From Blepharisma japonicum (lineage: Eukaryota; Ciliophora; Heterotrichea; Heterotrichida; Blepharismidae): a stretch of 64,000 nt of DNA. Made by a program: the position numbers and the translations under genes. The stretch is taken from positions 1 through 64,000 of the forward strand of contig CATKHK010000047.1 of assembly GCA_949751835.1 (NCBI GenBank), in the 5' to 3' direction. Below, piece by piece: positions 1-10,228 of the stretch (position 1 is the stretch's first letter; each line of letters starts with the position of its first letter). The notes beneath the pieces are model-generated. The model did no database searches. It was not told the origin of the DNA and was given only the letters and a program-made list of their open reading frames with translations.

Positions 1-100
1 CCTAACACCCTAACACCCTAACACCCTAACACCCTAACACCCTAACACCCTAACACCCTAACACCCTAACACCCTAACACCCTAACACCCTAACACCCTA
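1..100. repeat. Macronuclear telomere, (CCCTAACA)n C-strand
   Basis: Twelve and a half uninterrupted copies of an 8-nt unit, a permutation of CCCTAACA, start at the first base and stop at base 100, where unique sequence begins. The C-rich strand reads 5' to 3' inward, as expected for the left end of a linear chromosome. This unit is known from heterotrich ciliates (Stentor, Blepharisma). It shows that the window starts at a true chromosome end rather than an arbitrary contig break. Confidence 0.97.
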
Positions 101-488
101 GCAATATGCTTCGGAGCAATAATGAGATAGAATTTCTTGAAAACTTGAAGTTAATGACCCAAATACTCATTTCATTCCTAGAGCATGCTATGAACGGAGC
201 TAAATTACAGATTTAGTTTCTATTATTATATTATAACTCTTCCCTCTAAGATAAGAAAATTTTGGGCATTTTGTTAATGTCTAAAAATCAATATAAATAT
301 TAATATATACACAGTTATTTAGTCGGGAAATATCTCTCTTTTTGTGAGAAAATGCTTTATTTCCGATGTTAAAATTAGTATTTTTTTAACTGCTAAGAAA
401 GTGCAATTAACCTACAATTGAATAGCCTTTATTTTTAGAAATATATAATTTCATAATAATTTATTTCTATAAAAAATCTCTATATAAT
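101..488. other. Subtelomeric non-coding sequence
   Basis: About 390 AT-rich bases lie between the telomere and the stop codon of the first gene. I see no open frame, tandem array or RNA gene, and no degenerate telomere units inside it. The transition from telomere to unique sequence is abrupt. The first gene is transcribed toward the telomere, so this stretch must hold its 3' end. Confidence 0.7.
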
Positions 489-3400
489 TTAATTAAATTG
501 ATGATCAATAGTTATAATAGCTGCGAAAATTTCCATTGCCTTAATAACTTTTGTTTCATTTGAGAAAAAAGGCCAAAAATAAAACCAATTAATTAACCAA
601 ATTGTTACTGAAAATGCTGAAATAGCATAAATGAACACCTCAAGCTCATAATTTACCCAGTTCTTAGAGTCCCGATCAGCCAGTTCATATTCTTCACTTA
701 TTTCATTCTGTATAGTCGAAAGAATATGAAGATAATAATCAACCTCACTAAACGATCGTCTCCCATCAGGAGTCGCTATATGATATCCATCCATAATAAA
801 CACGCCCAATTCTGATTTAAGTCCATACACTAAAATAGACTCAGCAGAATTTATAGACTCAAAATATCTCTCTCAAAGTTCCTCAGAAATCATCTGCAAA
901 TATTTATCTTGCAAAAATTGCTTTGAAGCTTTACTAAATTCATCTATTAAATAATCCATTTCAACTGTTGAATTAGCTAGCCCATAGCTAGTTTTATAGT
1001 TCAAGAAAAGCTTTGGGTTATTTATATCTCTGGCAAACATCCCAATTTTTGGAACCAATGCTCTTCGTTCGATAAAATTATATATCAGTCATGGGCGATT
1101 TTCGGTTGCAATTTGACAATTTCTGAATAAATAAAAAATAATAAAAAAATACAAGGATAATGAAAATGCAATAAATAAAATAAATCTCAGGCCGTAGTTG
1201 ATAAAGCTTCGTGATTTTATTTTTTTCTTTCCAACCTCATTTACTTTATTTTCATTCAAATTACCTCATTTATGCAGATAGAGTAGTCTTCGTCCTATTT
1301 CGTGCCTTAATCTGCTATATGATTTTATTGCATTTCTTCTTAAAAATTCCCAAAAATCGTCATTTTTTTTCTCGATCAAATTAATGTAAAATAGGAGATA
1401 TAAAGTAATTATAGCTAAAATTAAAGCTATACAGATCATGAGAATTTTGACAGTTTCTCCTGAGTCTTTTACCCTTTCCGATTCACATTTAACGAGTTTT
1501 TTCATTGCGATATTAATTTCTTTAGATGGAAACCCAAGGCTATTGATCATTAAAAACTGGTAATCATGATAGCGAGACCTATTTGAATTTATTTCGTATA
1601 TGAATTGAGATCCCTATATGTCATTTACATGTGTAATGAACAATTCAACAGCGTCATAAAGATTATAAAGCAATAAATGGGGACTTGGTTCAAAAAGCCA
1701 AATAGCAATCTGTTGCTGGTTTACAATTTGTGATGCTGAGCAAAAGCTTCAATCGTGGTAATCATTTAAAATTAAATTTTTCAGTCTTTTTAAACTGCCG
1801 ATATGATCATTCAGCATTGCAAAATCTCGAGTAAAATTGTAGACGTTATTGGTAAGCTCAGTATCAACAATTCTCACAGTGTTTCCCAAGCTACTAACAT
1901 AATAAAGAATTTCGCCGAGATGAGAAAAAGTCTGAAGAGAATTGGAATGAGAAACAATTCCATACACAATTGCAAATATAGATAAATTAATTCCTATCAT
2001 TATAAAAACCTATATAGATCTTACAGCTCCAGATAAGATTCACTTAAATGATTTAATGTTTTTCAATGAGCGAACTGTGAGTTTATTCATTGCCATACGA
2101 GCATTGCTGCTTAAGCTTGCAGGAGAGTTTGTGCTAAGAAATATTGATTCTTGTGACAAAATATTTTGCTCAAGCTTTAAAAAAAATGATTCATGACTTT
2201 GTGGGGTGTCTAAATATTCATTAGATAGGAACTTAGTTGTCAATTTATCATCTTGGGATATTAAAGGTATTGATAAGGTTTCATGAGTTGTTGACAGATT
2301 AGCTTGTGCTGCGAAATATTCTTCACTGTACTGAAGATTTTCTAAATAAGCCAATTTTTCTTCAGTGTCTGCAATGAATAATATATGAAATATTGTCGAT
2401 GTAATAAGATGCTCATGACGTATCACTCCCAAAGCTTTATTGTTATATCTAATACGCAAAAATGTGTCCATTGGAAGCCCATAATATTCAGGAATTAATT
2501 GCTGAATACTTGGCTGGGCCATTCCGTTTATATCAAATGTATCAAAAATGGCTGGGATTTGAGATGAATATCCTATTATTTCTCCATCTGCAGAGAGAAG
2601 CATAATCTCTCTAGGGAGATTATAAGGCTTAATTGTCAAAAGATAGAAAGCTTGATCATTAAAAGCTGAAAACTTAACTTTCATATCACATTCTACTATA
2701 TGTTTCAATGAATCCAAAAGAAAAATTTTATTTTTAATTTTTGAATTCGAATTTTTGCAGCTGAGTGCGTGGGCTTTCATATACTCTTTATGATGATACG
2801 TATAAAATTTTGGAATAAATTCATTTATATCCATTCCTATTGCGTCTTCTCTTGGGATTTTCATTATTTCAGAGGCTTTTTCATTAATATACACAATAGT
2901 TCCTATAGTTTCTATGTTAGCAGATACAAGCATGATTCCTAATTTATCGTTAAATACGTCAGTTCAATCTTCATGCTTGTTAATCAATCGAAGCTCGCTA
3001 ATGCGATTTCTTTTTTTTCTAACATAGTTCGAAGTTTCAAAATCTTTTAAAATATTGGTTGAAAGAGAATAAAATAAATCAAAGCCGTCTATTCTTTGAA
3101 AATTTTCAATAAGTGACATATATATGCTTTTTGTTTTTTCTAAATAATTCGAAAATTTTAATAGATCTTTCACGATTTTTTTTGAATTAGGATCAATAGA
3201 TACGATTTCTTTAAGCAAATTATTTAAACTAATACACAAACTTTTGTCATGTGTTTTTACAGTTTCAATTTCAGATAAATATTGAATGTATTTTACATCT
3301 GGGAGGCGACTTTTTTTAAGATTTCTCGCGATTCTTCATTTATGAATGCTTCCTTCTATACTGAGTTTTGTTTTTCTCATTTTCGTTAACTTAATTCTTG

Positions 3401-4607
3401 CCAGTCTTTCATCATTTAAAATATTAAGACAATAGTTGCATTCCCATATAACGAATAAAGGATTTTGGCTTTGGAGCTCAGTAAAATAATCTAGGACATC
3501 CTCTTGACTACTTACTATAGGATTTATAAGCAATTCTCTGTTTCTTAACTCAAAATCATATTCATTCTTATAAATTCCATTTTCTCGCCTCAATTTCTTA
3601 ATTTTTAAGAATAATGCCCGGTATAAAGAAATCAATGCAAAAGGAATTAATATAATAAAGCAAACAATAGGTAGAGCAGGAGCATTCAGCGCTAATGAAA
3701 GCAAAAAAGCTGAAATCATTATCCCTATTGATCATAACTTAGATAATTCAATAAAATTTTGGATTGCATTATAAAATGGTAGCCTGTTTCAAAAATTTAT
3801 CGTAAAGCTAATACATAAAGCTAATTCACAAATATAGATAGACGTTATGTTGTTTTCGTTCATAAAAGAATGAAAAAAGCTCAGACTTAAGTAGAACAAA
3901 ATAGTTGATACTTGAAGAGAAGAATGTGATCGTGATTTAGCATTTTTTTTTGCGTTTATGTGGGTAAGGTCAGCCGAAAAAAACTCGTAAATTATTGATA
4001 AAAACAGCAATATTATTGTGAAAATCAAACTGACAACAATCCCTATTGCTCCATAATTTAAAGTGCCATTTGTGTTTTCATCGCTAAACTTATCTCCTAA
4101 TTGCAGCGAGTATAATATAGTATGAGAGTAAATTGACATGCAAGGTATAAACAAAATACTTGAAAAAATCATTAAGAATGTCCTTGAAATTTTGATAAAT
4201 AAACTATTTAGTGTTACGCCAAAATGATGAGCTATTCCAATTAGAATTATGACTAATAAAATATAAGAATGGGAAAAAATACAGGCAAAAAAACACTCGT
4301 TCAAGATGCCGAAATATCCACAAATTCTTTCAAGATTGGAATATCCTCAAAATTCTCAAAATGACTCATAGAATTCTCAGCTTGTTTCAGACTTAATGGG
4401 GCATCAAATGATAGAAATTCCTTGAAGTGCTATTATGATATTTATTGCAATTTCTTGTAAAAACTGTGTTTTTAAGGCAATTCTTGCGTTATTGGCTGAC
4501 TCGAAAAAATTACCTAAAAAATCTCAAATTCCTATCTTTTCTTGGGAAATAAGCGAGAAATCTTGAATGATTTTCAAGGAATTTTCGTTTTCATCTGCAG
4601 CTCTCAT
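489..4607 (-). CDS. Large PAS-domain multi-pass membrane protein (TmcB-like)
   Basis: One frame of 1,372 residues without introns, from ATG at 4607 to TAA at 489, read through about a dozen in-frame UGA codons as Trp. The N-terminal third has several hydrophobic helices (about residues 105-125, 130-155, 183-210, 297-335). A PAS domain follows at about residues 559-690 (LVSANIETIGTIVYINEKAS, then a HHKEYM segment). At least four more membrane segments lie in the C-terminal half (about 870-890, 1053-1078, 1138-1160, 1323-1345). This layout matches the TmcB/TmcC-like family that is greatly expanded in ciliates and whose function is largely unknown; a sensory role is inferred from the PAS domain. 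It lies 389 bp from the telomere and is transcribed toward it. Confidence 0.8.
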
Positions 4608-5198
4608 TTTTTTATTAAATAGATACCTAGTTAGACTTATTCATAATAAATTATATATTATTTAATTCGAAATACGCAAATAGGTATTGAAATTTTCAAT
4701 AAATATTTGATATTTGTAAATTTGGGACATAATAATGGAATTTTAGTGTTGCATTTTGCCTAATACAATGAGAAAAAACTATTCTGTATAATTTAAGAAT
4801 TTAAATTTTGATAAGACCTCTTAATTTAATTTTCTCAAAAAATTAATGCAAAAAGTCTGAAAAGTAATGCGGATAAATTAAGAGGCTGTATTTGAAGCAT
4901 TTAATATTAAAAACTCTATTTTTCTTTTTTTTTGTTGGAATTCTATTTATTTATTTTCTTTAAGTTTGATTTTTTTTCTTGATCAAAATAAAGATAGAAA
5001 CTTAATTTTATTTAATCTTATTTATTTTTAGTATAAGGACTTTAGTTTAATTATATTAAATCCATTTTGTGTATTTAAAGCTTTTTATCTCAGATATCGA
5101 AATATATAAAGGGCTTCTTTCTAAAGCTATATAAACGTAAAAAAAACCTATATTTACAACTATATGGGACACAATCCTTCTTTAGTTTAATTGAAAGT
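4608..5198. other. Intergenic, AT-rich, nothing recognised
   Basis: About 590 bases between the start of the PAS membrane-protein gene and the stop of the next gene, both on the minus strand. It should hold the promoter of the former and the 3' end of the latter. I see long A and T runs but no open frame, RNA gene or repeat. Confidence 0.6.
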
Positions 5199-5687
5199 TT
5201 ATTTTGTCGATTGTGTTGCATTTATCTTTTTACATCTTACTAAGCCTGCAATTGTAAAAATGTACCTCCTCTCAGATATAGCATTAGAGCTATTTGTGCT
5301 TTTGCACAATGCTCTAATGGCTACAGCCACTTCTCCAGAAAAGCCACCATTTTTTTCAGTCTCTAATGATTCTCCGATCTTTCTGATCTTGTGGAGAATC
5401 ATTGTGAAATGACTCCATCTCGCATCAAAATCACTTAGCCTCTTGCAGCTAAATGTGTGAATTGATGCGAGATGGCTGGGAACTATTTCATGGCATTTTA
5501 TGCATAAAATGCCAGAGACTTCCACTTTAGCCCTTTTGAAGGGCAGAAGCATTTCCCTGAGGGAAGAAGAAAATGGGTTTCTTATTCTCAAGGAGGGCTG
5601 TGGAGGCTGAGGGAGGTCTTGCAGCAGGTTTCCTCTTATTGGAGTATTTATCAGTTGGCTCGAGAGTTGCTCAGCGGCTGTAGGCAT
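5199..5687 (-). CDS. Hypothetical protein with CxxC...H...C zinc-like motif
   Basis: 162 residues, ATG at 5687, TAA at 5199. No family is recognised. The N-terminal 45 residues are rich in Pro, Ser and Leu. Around residues 60-82 there is a C-x2-C-H pair followed by His and Cys residues (CIKCHE, then HLASIHTFSC), which could form a small zinc finger. The C-terminal part is helical and basic. A decayed copy lies inverted at 6236-6655 and retains the CIKCH block, which supports this frame as the real coding frame against the antisense frame at 5191-5412. Such a family could be transposon-derived, but no catalytic motif is visible. Confidence 0.6.
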   Translation of the reverse strand: MPTAAEQLSSQLINTPIRGNLLQDLPQPPQPSLRIRNPFSSSLREMLLPFKRAKVEVSGILCIKCHEIVPSHLASIHTFSCKRLSDFDARWSHFTMILHKIRKIGESLETEKNGGFSGEVAVAIRALCKSTNSSNAISERRYIFTIAGLVRCKKINATQSTK

Positions 5688-6235
5688 TTTTTATATTTTT
5701 AAAAGTGGGGGCTATTTATAGTTTATTTAAGCATTAAAATAAATTAAATATTTAAGATAATTTACACTATTAAGTAATTATAATTACATTAAAAATTTTG
5801 CAATCCCCTTTATATAAATGTTTAACAAACTTATCTAAAGCAAATTAAAAGATTAATCCTATTGTTTTATTGTAATTTAATAATCATATTTGTAATTATT
5901 TTGTATACATACCAAGCGTAGGCCACCTTATTTGAGTAAAGGTAGTCCGGCTTATGGTTTTCTGCTTGCATCATAATTAATCAGCTATTAAGAACTAAAA
6001 CCATCTTTTCTATTGAACAAAATTTATTAATTTTTGAAACGAACTGATATTTTATAAAAGCTTGCTTCAAAATCCTTTAACAATGAATTGAGCATGGCTT
6101 AGCTTTAATAGGATAAAACAAAATTGGTTAATTTAGATTGTAAAAAATATATAATTTTATTAAGCGATTATTCGATTTTAAATACTTAAATTAATCTATA
6201 AAGAGCCTAATTTTTTTTAAAATATAAAACCCCCC
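5688..6235. other. Spacer between inverted gene copies
   Basis: About 550 AT-rich bases separating the functional gene at 5199-5687 (minus) from its decayed plus-strand copy. The two starts face each other across this spacer, so it could once have served both. I see no open frame, RNA gene or simple repeat. Confidence 0.55.
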
Positions 6236-6655
6236 AGCTCGAAATAACTCTCAAGCAAATTGATCAAATCTCCAACAAAAAAGAAATTTTCTCCAAAACT
6301 TCCTTAGGCTCCTTGAAGAAGTTCAAGCCATTTTCTTTAGCCTCAGGGAAATCCTCCTTTCCATCAAAGGGGCTAAAGTAGAAGTCTCTTATATTTTGTG
6401 CATAAAATGCCATCAATGGTTTCAAATACACTAACATCTATGCATTCACTTAGCTCTCAAATGTATAGGATCATGATACTAGATGGAACAATTTCACAAA
6501 TGATACTCCATAAGATCTTAAAGTTTGGAGAATTATTGGATGTCAAAGAAGCTCACAACTTTTTTGAGAAGGTCGCAAAAATTCTAATAAAAATGCGCAA
6601 GCACAAATAGTGTTACTTCTGTTTCTGAGAGAAGATACATTTTTACTCCAGCAGC
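6236..6655 (+). pseudogene. Decayed inverted copy of the 5199-5687 gene
   Basis: Read on the plus strand, this stretch is alignable by eye to the coding strand of 5199-5687 from near its start (ACTCTC-AGC block) to near its end (AGATACATTTTTAC block). The best kept part, around 6340-6420, gives SLREILLSIKGAKVEVS and LCIKCH, against SLREMLLPFKRAKVEVS and LCIKCH in the functional gene. A TAA follows the CIKCH block, then several frame changes and more TAA/TAG codons, so no intact product is possible. The inverted arrangement suggests a local inverted duplication. Confidence 0.8.
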
Positions 6656-7636
6656 CTTGCTGAAATTCTTATCAAAAGCCTGAGGGGTTCAAAAGACTTG
6701 AAGGTCTAGGTTCAATCTCTCCAAAGACTCGATCTAAAAATTTTTAAAGTTTAAAGTAAGTTTTTTATCATAAAAATCTAATTTAATAAATAATTATAAC
6801 CAAATTCGAAGCCCTAAAAATATTATTCTTTAAATAAAAGTATTTAGGACAAATTATTCTATATTAATGAATAAAAGCAAATTAAATTAATTTTATGATT
6901 TAAAATAAGCAAAATGATACTCAAATGAGTAAAAGTAGTTATTAATTGTATTTTGAGATATGTCAAATATAAAAAAATAATTAGTAGAAATCCATTTAAG
7001 TTACTATAAAATTATCCCTTTAAATAAATTAGACTTTATAAATAGAATTTAGTGCAATCATTTTGCTATAAAATAAAATATTAATTTGAGGACGTGATTT
7101 TCAGCATAAATGAATTTCTGGGTATATTCATAATGAGAAATTAGCTAAACGTGCAACAGTAATTATTTGAAAGCGTAGTTAATTATACAAAATTTAATAT
7201 TGATAAAAGGATATGAAATCAGCTAAAAATGATAAAAAACAATGCAATGTGTGAATTTTAATTTATTATAACTATTTTAACTATATCTATTAGCATAATT
7301 ATAATTATGCCCCAGCGTAGGTGCAGTTTAGCATGCATTTTCCTTCTGTAATTTAGCCAAATTTCATTATAATTCACAAATCTCTAATTTCCATTTTGAG
7401 TTTTACAAATTCTCCTATCTGCATAGCAATTTAATAGCATGCATTTCATTTATTTTTAAAAAGATGAAATATGAAGCATAATAGAGCTAATGGATTTAAT
7501 AAAATAAGGCAAACACCTTCTATGCAAATTACATTAAATAACTTAATTAATAAAGCTATATATAACTTTTTGAACTTGACTAGCTTCATGGAAATTTTAT
7601 TAGCATATTTATAAATTTATTTTCTTCTAACATAAG
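6656..7636. other. Long intergenic, nothing recognised
   Basis: Almost 1 kb of AT-rich sequence, long for this compact window. Reading UGA as Trp does not reveal an extended frame on either strand. An 11-base string (TAGCATGCATT) occurs twice, near 7329 and 7436. The stretch may be further eroded copies of the neighbouring pseudogene, but I cannot show homology. Confidence 0.55.
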
Positions 7637-8233
7637 TTATTTTTTATTATAATACGACAACTTTTTCTCCTTATATTTCTCTTCCGATAATTTGTAATTT
7701 TCAATCATATTATGCATTAACAAAGGTGCAAAAGATTCATAGAATTCTTGCTTGAGGATCTTTTTTCTTGAATGCATAATTTTGTCTAGATTTTCATAAA
7801 GCTTAAATTTCGCATCCAATGCATGTCTCAACGATTCTTCTCGAAACATAGCCCTTCTTCTACCATTAGCATATGGGCTAAAAGCTATATCATTATAAGC
7901 CAATACAAGTATTCCTGATATTCCTACGAAAAGTCCCCAGCCAGTTTGGTATATCAAAGTTCTGTGTCGTGTAGCGCAATTTCCATATGAAAAATGAGAG
8001 TGCCTTCTTGACCATAAAAATCCTACTAAAAATCCCAACCCTCCAGCAATTGTCGCTTTTTCTCTGGCAGTCTTATATTCAAAGAAGGGAAATCGATGAG
8101 GGCTGATAGAAAAGGCGTCAGGAATGGGATCAGGGATTTCTGAGGAGTAAGGCAAGGAATTGAAGTGCTCGTCTGGGTCAATAAAAATATCAGATTCCTT
8201 TTCTGGGTTAATAGGAAATAGAGTTTTCACCAT
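7637..8233 (-). CDS. Hypothetical two-TM protein
   Basis: 198 residues, ATG at 8233, TAA at 7637. Two hydrophobic glycine-rich segments at about residues 64-76 (GGLGFLVGFLW) and 98-113 (GWGLFVGISGILVLAY) are separated by a short basic loop. The C-terminal 70 residues are charged and Lys/Tyr-rich and probably helical. The size and two-helix hairpin resemble small mitochondrial or ER inner-membrane proteins, but no family is recognised. It ends 105 bp before the start of the co-directional neighbouring genes' transcription block. Confidence 0.7.
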   Translation of the reverse strand: MVKTLFPINPEKESDIFIDPDEHFNSLPYSSEIPDPIPDAFSISPHRFPFFEYKTAREKATIAGGLGFLVGFLWSRRHSHFSYGNCATRHRTLIYQTGWGLFVGISGILVLAYNDIAFSPYANGRRRAMFREESLRHALDAKFKLYENLDKIMHSRKKILKQEFYESFAPLLMHNMIENYKLSEEKYKEKKLSYYNKK

Positions 8234-8338
8234 TATGAAATATAAAGAGCTAGGCTATTAAATTTATGTTTAATTTAGCATCATAAAGCTTATTAGTTGG
8301 GATTTCCATCAAAAATGATAATTAAATTACATGCAAAA

Positions 8339-10141
8339 TTACAAAATCCCACAATTTCCTTTACAAACTTTTCTTTCCGGAATTTTATGGACCACCTTTC
8401 CTCGCTTTCCTTTTACTGATTTTTTTCCAGTTTCGTCCATTAATATTGGCCCAATCGTATTCTCTTCCATTATCGTTCCGACCAAACTGCAGGCGACCTG
8501 ATAAGCCATAACCCCGAATTGTTTATTTTTCCCCACATAGCATCTCTTTAAATGCAATTCTGCTTGCAAACTCACTAATTTTACCTCAGGAAACACACAA
8601 ATTCCGCTCATAGAGTTTTCAAAAATCTGAGTATCCTTCATCTTGATTTTCCCTTTATAAAACTCGAAAATTGAAACCCCATTTTTCTCGTTCTTAAAAA
8701 TTCTGCATTCTTTAAACTCAATTATTTTCCCATCAAAATCTTTTCTTGCTACAATCATAGCCCCTCCTAAGGCATTTTCAGAGCACTCACATTTATTCAT
8801 TATAATTGAAGTGTCATAAAAATAAACCCCATAGCCAGCACTAGATCCAACAGAAATATTCCCATTCAAAATAATAGAGGAGTCTTTGTCAGTTTTTCTG
8901 GCTTTTTGGATCCAGATCCCAGTTTTCTGGTTTTCTTTAAACTCGTTATCGATTATTTGTAAATCAGATACACAGATGTGTTGGACAGAAAGTCCTTCCC
9001 GTTTGCAGTTTGTGATTTTGCATTGTGTGATAGTGATTCTTCCAGGAAAATTCACAGTGATTTCTCCCCAAATGTGAATAGAATTGTCTCCACATGACTT
9101 AAATGTGGTCATATGGATAGAGATAGACCTCAGTTGCTGGATTAAAAAAGAATCAGTTGAAGTAGAATGGGAGCTCTGACCGCTATGCCCATGGGCAAAA
9201 GCGACGATTCTTAAATCAACTCCATAACCTGTACATTTTGTGAACTTTGACTGACGAATATTAAGCTCTCTAGGGTTGATCATTTTTACGCCTGACCCTC
9301 TAATATTACTTATGTGTGATTTTTCAATAATAATACTGCTATTTACACCTCCAATCAGGGCTTCGTGAAAATACGAGATGTTGCATGATTTTACATAAAG
9401 AACACTTTTAAACCTCACTAGTTCTGGCGAGTATTTTTTCTTATAACCGTTACCGTTAACTCAAAAGCATACATCTTCGATTTCCGTCCAAAATTCATTT
9501 GATTCCCTAATAGAATTATTGCTTCGGATTTGGCAGTCACGCACTTCTAAGGTAGTATTATTTCCATTTATGATAAAAAGCCCAAAGGGTTGCTTTGTTT
9601 CGGTCTGCTCAATTTTCGCTGGGGTAACTGTATATATAATGTTTATTTCACAAAGAGTCGCCCTACTCTGGTTATAGTGAGTTTGGCCAAAATCCACAGT
9701 GATAGATCCGTTTTGGATTTCTAGAACAGACCCAGCAGTGCCTTTAATTGTAATTGGCTTTGTAATTAAAATTTCATTCATGACGATTTTTTCATCTGGG
9801 AGGTTGATAGTGTCTCCAGGATTTGCGTTGAGAATTATATCGTAATAAGAAGGAAATTCGCTTATTTCATTAGAAATGCTTTCGGAGCTTTCTTCTTGCT
9901 GGATTGCAAATCAGAAGTTTTCCATGCCTTTAATAGCAGAGATATGAGGGGATAAATATTGAGATGAGCTAAAGCTGTCTGAAGAATTTGACTGCCATAG
10001 CTGAGAATTTGATGGAGATGCCTTGGCTTGTCCAGAATTCAAAGCTTGTAGATTATTTTCGTGAGTTATAAAGGTGGTTCTGAGGATTTTTTTCTCTATA
10101 TTTGTTTCTGTTCTTTTGTGTCTATTTGGAGATAAACTCAT
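8339..10141 (-). CDS. Right-handed parallel beta-helix repeat protein
   Basis: 600 residues in a single frame from ATG at 10141 to TAA at 8339, with UGA read as Trp at 9911-9913 and 9461-9463. After a polar N-terminus of about 90 residues comes a segment of the type 'NPGDTINLPDEKIV...ITKPITIKG', typical of the first coils of beta-helix proteins. About 18 irregular repeats rich in N, G, I and C follow, of the form 'I.i...f..n...Gi.i'. This is the pectate-lyase-like or NosD/FBXO11-like beta-helix fold. There is no signal peptide and no visible F-box. An intracellular scaffold or binding role is more likely than secreted lyase activity, but the substrate is unknown. Confidence 0.75.
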
Positions 10142-10228
10142 AATAATTGATAGTTATTAATATAAACGCTGTTTGATAGACATTTTTTGAAAAATTGAAT
10201 TATTATAGAAAAATCTTAATTATTATTT

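Noticed and set aside
489-4607. Reading the first gene as eight separate small genes or a pseudogene
   Set aside because: All pieces lie in one frame and are separated only by TGA; reading it as Trp gives one PAS membrane protein.
5191-5412. Plus-strand frame of 73 codons
   Set aside because: Antisense to the 5199-5687 gene, whose coding sense is supported by the conserved block kept in its pseudogene copy.
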